From the NCBI GenBank assembly GCA_026713705.1, contig JAPONY010000059.1:1-55669 (forward strand): a stretch of 55,669 bases of DNA. Direction: 5' to 3'. Made by a program: the position numbers and the translations under genes. A model generated the notes under the pieces. That model was not told the origin of the DNA. It saw only the letters and a program-made list of their open reading frames with translations, and searched no databases. The stretch comes from Gammaproteobacteria bacterium (GTDB lineage Bacteria > Pseudomonadota > Gammaproteobacteria > Poriferisulfidales > Poriferisulfidaceae). The first letter of the stretch is position 1; every line of letters starts with the position of its first letter. Of this stretch, positions 17,008 through 25,405 are shown in pieces.

Positions 17008-17516
17008 ATGGATTCACTTGGGAGATTTATGAAATCTGGGAGAACGTCTATAGGAATCATATCTGCATGTTTTTTTGTGAGTTTATAGGTCACTGATTGT
17101 CCTTCTGCCATACGAACGAGCCTCCCCGCCCGCCCTTCAGCAACATCTCCTTTTCTCCACATATCGAAAACAATGTCTTTCGGACATATCCCCAGACAAA
17201 GCAGATAACTGTAGTCCCTGTCCATGCGTATATGATTGAATTGGAATGTCCCATTCGCTCCGAGAGAGGCTGTCTTAATCTCAAACTTATTTCCGCCTAT
17301 GACCAAATCTACAGGAGATGTTCTCTTGCCATTTGAAACACTCACCCCTTTTGTTTTCAAATATCTCTTGATAAATTCTTCCCCAATTTCACCTCGATTT
17401 GTGTTGCCGAGTTTACGATAATCGGAGAGAGGAGACCCCACCCAAATATCTTCCGGAGAGTGCTCCCTGATGATTTCAACCAGCAAGGTGATTGGAGTTA
17501 TGTTGGTGGATTCCAT
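17004..17516 (-). CDS. PD-(D/E)XK restriction endonuclease
   Basis: The 170-residue protein has a well-formed nuclease motif: aspartate 70 in SPVDLVIGG, then FEIKTAS with glutamate 79 and lysine 81. An upstream GEIGEEFIKRYL helix (42-53) precedes it, as in Holliday-junction-resolvase-like folds. It presumably cleaves unmodified DNA at the site protected by the adjacent methyltransferase. It overlaps that gene by 19 bp. Codon use and base composition are AT-rich compared with the flanking yggT and MetA-like genes, consistent with transfer of the whole cassette. The specificity is unknown. Confidence 0.75.
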   Translation of the reverse strand: MESTNITPITLLVEIIREHSPEDIWVGSPLSDYRKLGNTNRGEIGEEFIKRYLKTKGVSVSNGKRTSPVDLVIGGNKFEIKTASLGANGTFQFNHIRMDRDYSYLLCLGICPKDIVFDMWRKGDVAEGRAGRLVRMAEGQSVTYKLTKKHADMIPIDVLPDFINLPSESI

Positions 17517-18226
17517 TTCCCCTTGCTGCCAATACGTTTCCAGAACACCAGAAAATAGGAATGATTTTTTCTCGCGTGAACCTGTCGTACTGTGCGGCTG
17601 ACTCCTGGTTTGTTGCCCCTGACAACAACGAACATATCTTCAGCTACAAACCCCATTTTTTCGTATGTTTGCATGATTTCAACATGTGTGAAACGTTGGG
17701 TGTTAGCACATACTTCATCTTGACATTTCACGATCATCACGCCTCGTTCGCGCAAAACCCTATAAGCCTCTGAACCAGCGTCTTTATATAACTCAAGAAC
17801 TGCGTCATGGTATTTACTCCCGGTGCGGTTCCCTGCGCCATTGTTGCGATAATAGCTTTCAAACTGAGTGTGTGACGCTTTATAAGCCGTTCCACCGGGC
17901 GAGTGCATATACGGCGGGTCCAAAACAACGCAATCAATAGATTCCTCCTGATAAGGAAGTTCACGGCAATCGATCCCGTCCAGAATGTCGGTAGCCAGAA
18001 GATTGTATTTCCGGTCTGGAACGTTTCGCCAGAATACCCCTTTCCCAAAGGTAACATCAGCGATCGTGCTTCCAGGAGATATGTATAAATCCAGAATACG
18101 TGGGAACACCTTATCGTTTCCTTCCGGATAGGCACTGACAACAAGATCGTTTGTTGCAGCACCGCTTCGAACACGACGCTTCTTGTCTGTCGTATTTTTG
18201 CGTTCCAGGGTTGTCTGTATCTGCAT
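17498..18226 (-). CDS. DNA methyltransferase (DPPY motif) of the second RM cassette
   Basis: The 242-residue enzyme has a SAM-binding loop IADVTFGKGVFW (residues 55-66), a DCVVLDPPYMHSP catalytic block (DPPY 103-106) and a late motif-VIII-like GVMIVKCQDEV. DPPY indicates amino-methylation (N6-adenine or N4-cytosine). The region 108-135, rich in glycine, asparagine and tyrosine, may form the target-recognition segment. The protein is short for a DNA methyltransferase. The start ATG at 18226 is 9 bp after the zinc-ribbon gene and the end overlaps the endonuclease gene by 19 bp, so the three are one operon. Confidence 0.85.
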   Translation of the reverse strand: MQIQTTLERKNTTDKKRRVRSGAATNDLVVSAYPEGNDKVFPRILDLYISPGSTIADVTFGKGVFWRNVPDRKYNLLATDILDGIDCRELPYQEESIDCVVLDPPYMHSPGGTAYKASHTQFESYYRNNGAGNRTGSKYHDAVLELYKDAGSEAYRVLRERGVMIVKCQDEVCANTQRFTHVEIMQTYEKMGFVAEDMFVVVRGNKPGVSRTVRQVHARKNHSYFLVFWKRIGSKGKWNPPT

Positions 18227-18235
18227 GACTTCTGC

Positions 18236-18490
18236 TCACGCCACCAGTTTCTTGCAGGTGATGGCCCTGTGCCTGTGTACCACGCCGACATAGGACCGAC
18301 AGCAGCAACCGCACCAGTACTCGCCGGATTTCTTCTTCTGTTCAGTAATCCTGTCGGTAGAGCCGCAGCGCGTACAGCAGGGAGTGCCTCCCCATCGGAT
18401 ACGCTCCATGTCTCGGATTATGTCCAGTTTGGTCGGATGCATCTGCATCAGGTCGAGCAAATTCAAGGTTGTCGCCGTTCGCTTTGTCAT
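18236..18490 (-). pseudogene. Truncated IS1595-type transposase zinc ribbon
   Basis: Eighty-four residues contain the N-terminal region of ISXO2/IS1595 transposases: a helical lead-in, then RIRWGGTPCCTRCGS and YWCGCCCRSY with a CxxC...CxxC zinc ribbon (C39/C42 and C60/C63). The catalytic domain is missing: after CRSY the sequence runs only 18 more residues. It is the first gene after the island promoter, has GAGAGG before its ATG, and lies 9 bp upstream of the methyltransferase. It may be a mere remnant, but its position leaves open a small DNA-binding regulator of the operon. Confidence 0.65.
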
Positions 18491-18520
18491 TATACATGCC
18501 TCTCTGAAACGTTTGGTGGT

Positions 18521-18595
18521 CTGAATGTCTGAAAATTTATTGGTGATAACAATATCTTATAAAAGAATATTTGCAAGAAAAGACTGAATGTCTGA
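18521..18595 (-). promoter_or_regulatory. Promoter flanked by 12-bp direct repeats, RM operon
   Basis: On the minus strand, TTGCAA (18571-18576) and TATTGT (18549-18554) are spaced by 16 bp. The 12-mer TCAGACATTCAG occurs exactly twice: at 18584-18595, upstream of the -35, and at 18521-18532, downstream of the -10. The copies start 63 bp apart, close to six helical turns. This layout suits operator-based control of the downstream methyltransferase/endonuclease genes. The remaining bases of 18491-18717 hold no gene. Confidence 0.5.
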
Positions 18596-18717
18596 CACAG
18601 AAACATTTTCGGTTTTATCAACTAGTCAATTCCCAATACTAATGTCGACCGAATTTCATCATGTCCAAAATTTTTTACCACATATAACCCGATCTTTACC
18701 TATATCTTTCTCATATG

Positions 18718-19260
18718 TCAAACAATAAGCCCCCACTGACCGATCCGATACAGCCCACTCTGCAGGAAATAAAGCCCGAACAGGGCCACCATGGGGGACA
18801 GGTCCAATATTCCCGTATCCGGGAGCACTGCACGGATTCGCATGAGGATCGGCACCGTCAGGCTACGCACCAGGCTCAGGAACGGGTCCGCACCGGCCGA
18901 CAACTGCACCCAGCTGGCAATCACCACGACGATCAGGGAGACCAAGTAGATATTCAGCGCCATCCCGCCGATCTGAGTCAGCGCGTACAACACCAGGCCC
19001 AGGTACGACACCTCAAGCCGTGCCGCCCCACCCACGAAAAGGCTGATCAATTCAAGCGCCAGCGCAATGAGCAGCAGGGCGAGGTCCCAGCCCCGGGTCG
19101 ACGGCATCACGCGCCGGACCGGGCGGTACAGCGGATCGGTCACCCGCGCCAGCATCTGCGAGAGCGGGTTGTAGAAGTCCGCCTGATGATACGTCAACAA
19201 CAGCCGGACCAGGAATCCGTACAGATACAGGGTGATCAGGAATTGGAACAGGTCTGCCAT
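18718..19260 (-). CDS. yggT: YggT family membrane protein
   Basis: The 180-residue inner-membrane protein has two YggT repeats, each with paired hydrophobic helices and an R-P-type loop (MLARVTDPLYRPVRRVMP and SLVRSLTVPILMRIRAVLP). The function is poorly defined; family members are linked to osmotic tolerance and membrane organisation. The start at 19260 is chosen because MADLFQFLITLY is the conserved beginning and it sits one base past the proC stop. The longer frame to 19323 lies within proC. It is the last gene of the metK-to-yggT minus-strand run. Confidence 0.93.
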   Translation of the reverse strand: MADLFQFLITLYLYGFLVRLLLTYHQADFYNPLSQMLARVTDPLYRPVRRVMPSTRGWDLALLLIALALELISLFVGGAARLEVSYLGLVLYALTQIGGMALNIYLVSLIVVVIASWVQLSAGADPFLSLVRSLTVPILMRIRAVLPDTGILDLSPMVALFGLYFLQSGLYRIGQWGLIV

Positions 19261-19261
19261 G

Positions 19262-20101
19262 TCAGGCCCGGCTGTTCTCGTCGCCCAGTTCCTCGGCCCG
19301 GCGGCGCGCGGCCTCGAGTGCATTGAAGATCAGGGTCCGGAAGTCCGCCGCCTCCAGCACGTTCAGGGCCGCCTCGGTCGTTCCGCCCTTGGAGGTCACT
19401 TTCCGGCACAATTCTTGCAGGGAATCTTCCGAGGCACTCGCCAGTTCCTGTGCCCCGCGGGCCGTCTCCAGCACCAGCAGGCGGGCCTGCGCCTCGTCCA
19501 TTCCCATGCTGCACGCCCCTTCGATCATCGCCTGCATGAACAAGAAGAAATAGGCGGGCCCACTGCCCGAAACCGCCGTGGCGACATCCATCAGGGCCTC
19601 GTCTTCCACCCAAAGGATCTTCCCGACGCTTTCCATGATCCTGCCCGCCAGCGCGTGTTGCGCGTCGGTCACGTCTTCCCGTGCATACAGGACGCTCATC
19701 CCGGCGCCAACCAGCGCCGGAGTATTCGGCATGGCGCGTACCACCGGGCAATGCCCTCCCGTCCAACGCGCGAGGTCGTCCGCGCGCACGCCAGCCGCGA
19801 TGGTCACCAGCAACGGATTGTCCGTGACCATCCAGGGGGCGAGTTCGGTGGCCGTCGTCGGCAATTTGTCAGGCTTGGTCGCAAACAGCACGACATCCGC
19901 AGAAGCCCTCGAATACGCCAGCGAATTCTCGTAGTACAACTGCATCAGGCCGAAATTGGCAGCCAGCGCCTGGTGGGACTCCGGGTCGGGATCGGATACC
20001 GTGATGTCGCCGGCTTCCCAGCCGGAGCGAATCAGGCCGCCCACCAGCGAGCGGCCCATGTTGCCGCCTCCGATCAGTAGGAGTCGTGCGTTTTCAGACA
20101 T
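19262..20101 (-). CDS. proC: Pyrroline-5-carboxylate reductase
   Basis: This 279-residue cytosolic enzyme reduces pyrroline-5-carboxylate to proline with NAD(P)H. It has the Rossmann glycine motif LLLIGGGNMGRSLVGGL (residues 7-23), the substrate region VVRAMPNTPALVGAGMS and the C-terminal dimer signature ALMDVATAVSGSGPAYFFLFM followed by VTSKGGTTEAAL. Length and motifs are typical. It is 45 bp downstream of pyrK. YggS, which often precedes proC in related genomes, is absent. Confidence 0.95.
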   Translation of the reverse strand: MSENARLLLIGGGNMGRSLVGGLIRSGWEAGDITVSDPDPESHQALAANFGLMQLYYENSLAYSRASADVVLFATKPDKLPTTATELAPWMVTDNPLLVTIAAGVRADDLARWTGGHCPVVRAMPNTPALVGAGMSVLYAREDVTDAQHALAGRIMESVGKILWVEDEALMDVATAVSGSGPAYFFLFMQAMIEGACSMGMDEAQARLLVLETARGAQELASASEDSLQELCRKVTSKGGTTEAALNVLEAADFRTLIFNALEAARRRAEELGDENSRA

Positions 20102-20146
20102 GTGTTGTTCCCACTCGCGGTGGCGGCAAAATCTCTCAACTCCGCA

Positions 20147-21034
20147 TTATAGGGGGCGAGTTTCCGCAGGAAATACCGCCTGTGCGTCGAACACCGGGCC
20201 GTCCACGCACACCCGCTTCATGGCCCAACCGCCGTCGCCCAGCACCGGGACCGTGCAGCCGGCGCACCCGCCCACCGCGCACGCCATGTATTCCTCCATG
20301 CAGACCTGGCACGGCACGTCGAATTCCCGGGCCAGCCCGGCCACCGCCTCCAGCATCGGCACCGGCCCGCAGGTATAGATGATCACCTGCTCGCGCTGCC
20401 CGGAAGCCTGGGTCTCAAGCCACATCCGGGCAGCCGCATCGACATAACCCTCGTAGCAGCCCGCATAGCCCTGGGTGGAGCACAGGCGAGACGCGACCCC
20501 CCAGTCCTCGAGCAAGTCCATGCCCGCGATCACACCGTCCGGCATGCCCGGGACCCGGATGGTCGAGGGGCGGCTCGCGAACGGAAAGGGAACCTCCGAG
20601 CCCATCACCACCAGCGGCGAGGCATGATCCTTGATCTCGCGGGCGAGGAACAGGATGGGCGGAATTCCGACCCCTCCCCCGATCAGCAGCGGACGGTCAC
20701 GATCCGAATCGACCTGGAAGCCCCGCCCGATCGGCCCGAGCGCCGGCAGTGTTTCACCCTCCCGGACCCGCGCCAACTCTTCCGTCCCCTTCCCCACGAC
20801 CTTGTACAGCACTTCGACCGTCCCGTCCTTCCGATCGGTCCACAGGATGGAGAGCGGGCGGCGCATCACGGCCGGGTCGGCATTGACGCCCAGATGCACG
20901 AAACTTCCCGGCGTCGCCGACTCGGCGATCGCGGGGGCCTCGAGCACCAGCGTATGCTGGTCCGCTTCCAGGTGATTCACCCGGGTCACGCGGGCGTCGA
21001 CACTGTGGATGACGTTGCGGGACTCCGTCATCAT
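20147..21034 (-). CDS. pyrK: Dihydroorotate dehydrogenase electron-transfer subunit-like
   Basis: The 295-residue protein has a ferredoxin-reductase-like FAD domain (MRRPLSILW), an NAD-binding segment (LLIGGGVGIPPILFLA) and a C-terminal [2Fe-2S] cysteine cluster (CQVCMEEYMACAVGGCAGC). PyrK passes electrons from class 1B dihydroorotate dehydrogenase to NAD+. The start at 21034 overlaps the pyrC' stop as ATGA; a longer frame to 21187 lies inside pyrC'. No pyrD is in the window, so the partner is encoded elsewhere or the protein serves another flavoenzyme. Confidence 0.88.
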   Translation of the reverse strand: MMTESRNVIHSVDARVTRVNHLEADQHTLVLEAPAIAESATPGSFVHLGVNADPAVMRRPLSILWTDRKDGTVEVLYKVVGKGTEELARVREGETLPALGPIGRGFQVDSDRDRPLLIGGGVGIPPILFLAREIKDHASPLVVMGSEVPFPFASRPSTIRVPGMPDGVIAGMDLLEDWGVASRLCSTQGYAGCYEGYVDAAARMWLETQASGQREQVIIYTCGPVPMLEAVAGLAREFDVPCQVCMEEYMACAVGGCAGCTVPVLGDGGWAMKRVCVDGPVFDAQAVFPAETRPL

Positions 21035-22317
21035 GTCGCGTCCTTCCGTTCGTAGACGATTCTCCCACCGCAAATAGTTGCCTGCACCCGGTCGTCGAAT
21101 TGCCAGCCGTCGAACGGCGTGTTCCGCCCCGCGCTCAGCATCGAGTCGATCCCGAAAACCCAAGGGTCGTCCAGGCGCATCACGCAAAGATCGGCCGGGG
21201 CTCCGACCGCCAATGTGCCGGCACCGCTGCCCAGGATCGCCGCCGGGCCTGCCGTGAGGCGTTCCACCGCGCTCGCCCGCGGGAGAACGTCTTCGGTGAC
21301 CAGCTTCATGGTCAGCGGCAGCAGCGTCTCGATCCCCGAAATCCCCGGCCGCGCCTCTGGAAACGGCGCCATCTTCGAATCCGGATCCAACGGCTGGTGA
21401 TCCGAGCAGATCGCCTGGATCACCCCGTCCCGCACGCCCTCGCGCAGGCGCTCCCGGTCGTGCTCGGTGCGCAAGGGCGGGCTGACCAGTGCATTGACGT
21501 CGAACCCTTCCACTGCCTCTTCCGTCAGAAACAACTGGTGCACCGCGACATCCGCGGTCACCGGCAATCCCGTCTGCTGCCCCATCTCCAGCATGTCCAC
21601 CGCCTGCGCGCAGGAAAGACGGCAGAAATGGACCCGCGCGCCGGTATCCTGGACCAGCGCCGTCATCTGCGCCAGGGCGGCGGTCTCCGCCGCCGGAAGG
21701 ATGCCCGGCAGGCCCAGCCGGGCTGCAAAGGTTCCCTCATGCGCGCAACCCTGGCTCGCCAGGGCATGATCCAGGGGGTGGTAGAACAGGGTCAGATCCT
21801 GGCTGGCCGCGTATTCCATGGCCCGGCGCAATACCAGCAGGCTGGCGTAGGGCTGCATCCCGTTGCTGACCCCGACGCAGCCCGCCTCGCGCAGCGCGCC
21901 CAAACTGGCCAGTTGCGTGTCTCCCAATCCCTGCATGGCCGCGCCCAGGGCCTCCAGCCGCACGAAACCGGCCTGCTGCACCTGTTCCATCAACAGCCGC
22001 ACCGCCGCCGGCGAGTCCGGAATCGGTTGCGTCTCCGGCACCGAACAGACGGTGGTCACCCCGCCCGCCGCCGCGGCACGGGTCTCGCTTTCCACGCCGG
22101 CACGCTGCTCGCCGAGCGGATTGAGGCAGACCGCAAGGTCCACCGCGCCCGGCATCACCAGGCAGCCTTGCGCATCCACAACCTGTTCCGCCTCGAATTC
22201 TTCCGTCGCCGAGCCCACCCCGACGATCTTCCCGCGGGCGCAGAACACGTCGCGCACCGCATCGGTCCCGCCGGCGGGATCGAGGACGTACCCTCCGCGG
22301 ACGGCCAGGCGCGTCAC
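21031..22317 (-). CDS. pyrC': Dihydroorotase-like protein, probably catalytically inactive (PyrC')
   Basis: The 428-residue protein follows the type I dihydroorotase/amidohydrolase fold ([31 protein letters not shown]), but the metal ligands are missing. The usual DxHxHxR is DLAVCLN. The HAED region reads FYHPLD, the later CHxS region VHFCRLS, and TPHHL reads AVHQL. In pseudomonads an inactive PyrC' of this kind is a structural partner required for aspartate carbamoyltransferase assembly. Position directly downstream of pyrB with a 4-bp overlap fits that role. A separate active dihydroorotase should exist elsewhere. Confidence 0.88.
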   Translation of the reverse strand: MTRLAVRGGYVLDPAGGTDAVRDVFCARGKIVGVGSATEEFEAEQVVDAQGCLVMPGAVDLAVCLNPLGEQRAGVESETRAAAAGGVTTVCSVPETQPIPDSPAAVRLLMEQVQQAGFVRLEALGAAMQGLGDTQLASLGALREAGCVGVSNGMQPYASLLVLRRAMEYAASQDLTLFYHPLDHALASQGCAHEGTFAARLGLPGILPAAETAALAQMTALVQDTGARVHFCRLSCAQAVDMLEMGQQTGLPVTADVAVHQLFLTEEAVEGFDVNALVSPPLRTEHDRERLREGVRDGVIQAICSDHQPLDPDSKMAPFPEARPGISGIETLLPLTMKLVTEDVLPRASAVERLTAGPAAILGSGAGTLAVGAPADLCVMRLDDPWVFGIDSMLSAGRNTPFDGWQFDDRVQATICGGRIVYERKDAT

Positions 22318-23309
22318 CAGGCGTGACTCCGCATCGCCATGGACAGGATCGCCATGCGCACCGCGATGCCGTTGCGGACCTGCTTCAGGATCACCGAGCG
22401 CGGGCCGTCCACCACCGCCGACTCGGCCTCCACCCCGCGGTTGACCGGGCCCGGGTGCATCACGATGCCATCCTCCGCCAGCAGCTCCACCCGTGCCCGG
22501 GTCAAGCCATAGAGCTGATAGTACTCGGCCTCGTTCGGCACGAAACTGCCATGCATCCGTTCTTTCTGCAAGCGAAGCATGATCACCGCCTGCGCCCCCG
22601 CGAGGCCCTCTTCCATGGACTTGAACGGCACCACGCCCAGACTGGCCGCCTCCCGCGGCAGCAGGGTCCGCGGCGCAACCACCCGAATCTCCCCCACCCC
22701 CAGGGTGCGCAGGGCCTGGATCTCGGACCGCGCCACCCGCGAATGCAGGATGTCCCCGACGATCACGACCGTGAGCGCGCTGAAGTCCGGGAAATGCTGG
22801 CGCAGGGTGAACATGTCCAGCATGGCCTGGGTCGGGTGCGCGTGCCGGCCGTCGCCCGCGTTGATGACGCTGATGTGTTCGGCGACATGGCGAACGATGA
22901 AATGCGCCGCGCCGCTCTGGTGGTGGCGGACCACGAACATGTCGCAGTGCATCGCCTCGAGGTTGCGCAGCGTGTCCAGCAGGCTCTCGCCCTTGGTCGT
23001 GGCGGCGGTGGCCATGTCCAGGTTCAGCACGTCGGCGGACAGGCGTTTGGCCGCCAGTTCGAATGTGGTTCGGGTGCGGGTGCTCGCTTCGAAGAACAGG
23101 TTGACGATGGTCTTGCCGCGAAGCAGCGGGACCTTCCGTGCTGCCTGGCCCGACGCGGTGTGGAACGACTGCGCGGTCTCCAGGATCTCCTCCAGCAGCG
23201 CCGCCGGCAATCCTTCGATGGTCAGGAAATGGCGCAAACGCCCTTCCTCATCCAACTGGCACTGCGCCGCAGGCGACAATCGGAACAATGTCGGCTGGGT
23301 CGGGCTCAC
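22314..23309 (-). CDS. pyrB: Aspartate carbamoyltransferase catalytic chain
   Basis: This 331-residue enzyme makes carbamoyl aspartate in pyrimidine synthesis. It shows the carbamoyl-phosphate motif [19 protein letters not shown] (residues about 70-88), [33 protein letters not shown] and VMMLRLQ-like and HPGPVNRG elements. The extra N-terminal segment and the adjacent pyrC' fit the class A dodecameric ATCase of pseudomonads, where PyrC' is structural. It overlaps pyrR and pyrC' by 4 bp each, so all three are translationally coupled. Confidence 0.96.
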   Translation of the reverse strand: MSPTQPTLFRLSPAAQCQLDEEGRLRHFLTIEGLPAALLEEILETAQSFHTASGQAARKVPLLRGKTIVNLFFEASTRTRTTFELAAKRLSADVLNLDMATAATTKGESLLDTLRNLEAMHCDMFVVRHHQSGAAHFIVRHVAEHISVINAGDGRHAHPTQAMLDMFTLRQHFPDFSALTVVIVGDILHSRVARSEIQALRTLGVGEIRVVAPRTLLPREAASLGVVPFKSMEEGLAGAQAVIMLRLQKERMHGSFVPNEAEYYQLYGLTRARVELLAEDGIVMHPGPVNRGVEAESAVVDGPRSVILKQVRNGIAVRMAILSMAMRSHAW

Positions 23310-23842
23310 CGGGGCGGCTCTTCCAGCAGCGAGTCGTTGGGCCGCGTGATCACCAGTTCCATGGGCTCCGGGCCCTGCAGCTTGACCCGGTCTTCCGGGC
23401 CCAGTTCCAAGCGCATCCCGGTCAGGTCCGGCGCCACCGGGATCTCCCGGCCCGGCCGTTCCACCAGCACCACCAGCGAGACCGATGCCGGGCGGCCGTA
23501 CTCGAACAGCTCGTTGAGTGCAGCGCGGGTCGTCCGGCCGGTGAACAGCACGTCGTCGATCAGCAGGACATGCCGGTCGTCCAGCGATGCCGGCATGCGC
23601 ACCGGCTTCAACGGCCGCACGCCGGTCCGTCCGACGTCATCGCGGTGATAACTGACGTCCAGCATGCCCAGAGGCTCGGCGACCCCGCAATGCGCGTGCA
23701 ACGCCTCGGCCACCCACACGCCACCGGTGTGGATGCCGACGAAGACCGGCAGGGTGATTCCCCGGGTGGTCAGAAAGGATTTAACAGAGTCGCCAAGGTG
23801 GGCGAGTACGGCACCGACATCAACTTTTTCGTGCGACGACAT
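23306..23842 (-). CDS. pyrR: PyrR-type phosphoribosyltransferase/regulator
   Basis: The 178-residue protein has the PRPP-binding signature [22 protein letters not shown] and the PyrR-type front region [14 protein letters not shown]. PyrR proteins combine uracil phosphoribosyltransferase activity with regulation of pyr genes. The start is placed at 23842 (MSSHEKVD), which overlaps the end of ruvX by 23 bp; a further upstream start at 23863 would lie deeper in ruvX. No attenuator was recognised upstream, and the gene lies inside a longer operon, so an RNA-binding role is not shown. Confidence 0.9.
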   Translation of the reverse strand: MSSHEKVDVGAVLAHLGDSVKSFLTTRGITLPVFVGIHTGGVWVAEALHAHCGVAEPLGMLDVSYHRDDVGRTGVRPLKPVRMPASLDDRHVLLIDDVLFTGRTTRAALNELFEYGRPASVSLVVLVERPGREIPVAPDLTGMRLELGPEDRVKLQGPEPMELVITRPNDSLLEEPPR

Positions 23843-24272
23843 CCTGCTCCGAAAGCCAGGCATTCAGGATATAGGCGGCGGCCATCTTATCAGTTTCGCC
23901 GCGGGCGGGCCTTTTCCGGGCTCCCTCCTGGCGCTGCGCGCGCAGTTCCGCGCGGGCGCATTCGGAAGAATAATCCTCGTTGATCCGCGCCACCGGCAAT
24001 TCGTAGCGGGTGCCCAGTTCTGTGCAGAACCGTCGCAATGCGCGAGGCAGGCGGCCACCCGCCCCGGTCTGCGCCTCCGGTTCGCCCACCACCAGCACGC
24101 TGGGGCGCCAGGTCTGGATCAGGCGGTCGATCTCCGGCCAATCCACCGCGCCGTCACGATTGGCGACCACATCCAGTCCGCGTGCGGTCGCGACTTCCAG
24201 GGAGCCTACCGCCACGCCAATCCGGGCCAGTCCAAAATCGAATCCCAGGGCCACCTGGTACGCGTCAGGCAT
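23820..24272 (-). CDS. ruvX: Putative pre-16S rRNA nuclease / Holliday junction resolvase-like
   Basis: The 150-residue YqgF/RuvX protein has the RNase H-like fold: first catalytic aspartate in ALGFDFGLARIGVAVG, LVVGEP and the late NEDYSSECARAEL. The RuvX-type C-terminus includes DKMAAAYILNAWL with the final acidic residue. It processes 5' ends of 16S rRNA precursors in other bacteria. It overlaps yqgE by 8 bp upstream and pyrR downstream; yqgE-yqgF adjacency is widespread in Gammaproteobacteria. Confidence 0.93.
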   Translation of the reverse strand: MPDAYQVALGFDFGLARIGVAVGSLEVATARGLDVVANRDGAVDWPEIDRLIQTWRPSVLVVGEPEAQTGAGGRLPRALRRFCTELGTRYELPVARINEDYSSECARAELRAQRQEGARKRPARGETDKMAAAYILNAWLSEQDVVARKS

Positions 24273-24822
24273 GCCCGCTTCCGAAATACAGGGACGACTC
24301 CTCCAGGCCCAACTGCTTGAGCGCCCCGCCCCAGCGGCGTTCCGGGGGCAGGTCGAACAGCAACTCCGACGACGGGGCCGTCAGCCACCACGAGCCGGTG
24401 TCCAGTTCCTGTTCCAGTTGCCCGGGAGACCAGCCGGAATAGCCCATCGTCACCAGCAGGTTCTCCGGTCCCTTCCCGACCGCGCAATGCTCCAGCAGGG
24501 AGCGGGACGCGGTCACCCGGACGCGCCCGTCGATTTCGGCGCTGTCCGACATCTCGTACGTCCCGGAGTACAGCCCGAAGCCCAGGTTCGGCTGCACCGG
24601 GCCGCCCAGGAAGACCGGCCGGCTCAGGTTCCCCTTCACTTCCGGCGTGATCTTCATGTCGACGAGAAGGTCCCGCAGCGTCATTTCGGACGGGTGGTTC
24701 ACGATGAAGCCCATCGCCCCCTTCTCCTCCTCATGCTCACAGACCAGGATCAGGGCGCGCTGGAAAATCGAGTCCTCCAGATCCGGAGCCGCGACCAGCA
24801 ACTGTCCGCGCAAGGTCTTCAT
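24265..24822 (-). CDS. yqgE: YqgE/AlgH family protein
   Basis: The 185-residue UPF0301 protein shows the family blocks LRGQLLVAAPDLEDSIFQRALILVCEH (start), GAMGFIVNHPSEMTL, RPVFLGGPVQPNLGF and LVTMGYSGWSPGQLEQEL. The function is not established; it was linked to alginate regulation in Pseudomonas. It sits in the conserved gshB-tonB-like-yqgE-ruvX-pyrR-pyrB order and overlaps the TonB-like gene by 4 bp. Confidence 0.95.
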   Translation of the reverse strand: MKTLRGQLLVAAPDLEDSIFQRALILVCEHEEEKGAMGFIVNHPSEMTLRDLLVDMKITPEVKGNLSRPVFLGGPVQPNLGFGLYSGTYEMSDSAEIDGRVRVTASRSLLEHCAVGKGPENLLVTMGYSGWSPGQLEQELDTGSWWLTAPSSELLFDLPPERRWGGALKQLGLEESSLYFGSGHA

Positions 24823-25400
24823 GGGTGAAACGTCTCCGGCAGGTGCAGCCCGGCCGATTTCCCGAACAGCCAGCGGCGACTGATCTGCAACTGGTCACGG
24901 TGTGCGCGCAAGCCCTCGGAAAACGGCGCGTGCGGCTGCGACTGCATCACGATCCTGCGGGCGGCATAGGCCAGCGATTCCGGCCCCGGCTCGACCTCGA
25001 CCTGCCGGACCCCGCCCTGCGCATCCATCACCACATGCACGACCACTTCTCCATTGAGTCCCTGCACCATGTTGTTGCCCAGATGCTCCGTTCGCGCCAC
25101 CCACTGGCGTACATATTCCTGTTCCAGAGTATACGCCTCCGGCACCCTTCCATCCAGACCTCTTGTCGAAGCCGGGGCAGACTGCGGGGAAGACGGCCAC
25201 GGCGGCCCCTCTCCGATCTCCGCCACCGAGCCCGGCCAGCCCGTGCCTCCCTCCCAGAACACTTCTAAATCCGGTCGCGCGCCCGGCGGCGAGGAGGAAA
25301 ACGCCACGCCCAGGATGCCCATGCCATGGAAGACCAGCGCCAGAAACAGGCAAAAGGCCAGGCGCTCGGAGTCGGGGACTGCGGGCACCAGCGGCGGCAT
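24819..25400 (-). CDS. TonB-like energy transducer protein
   Basis: The 193-residue protein has an N-terminal membrane helix (LAFCLFLALVFHGMGILGVAF, about residues 15-35), a low-complexity periplasmic linker rich in proline, serine and glycine, and a C-terminal TonB-type domain (LNGEVVVHVVMDAQGGVRQVEVE, then YAARRIVMQSQPHAPF). TonB proteins couple the proton gradient to outer-membrane transporters with ExbBD. A TonB paralogue between gshB and yqgE is a known arrangement. The ATG at 25400, 5 bp after the gshB stop, is chosen because the longer frame to 25493 lies within gshB. Confidence 0.88.
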   Translation of the reverse strand: MPPLVPAVPDSERLAFCLFLALVFHGMGILGVAFSSSPPGARPDLEVFWEGGTGWPGSVAEIGEGPPWPSSPQSAPASTRGLDGRVPEAYTLEQEYVRQWVARTEHLGNNMVQGLNGEVVVHVVMDAQGGVRQVEVEPGPESLAYAARRIVMQSQPHAPFSEGLRAHRDQLQISRRWLFGKSAGLHLPETFHP

Positions 25401-25405
25401 GGCGA

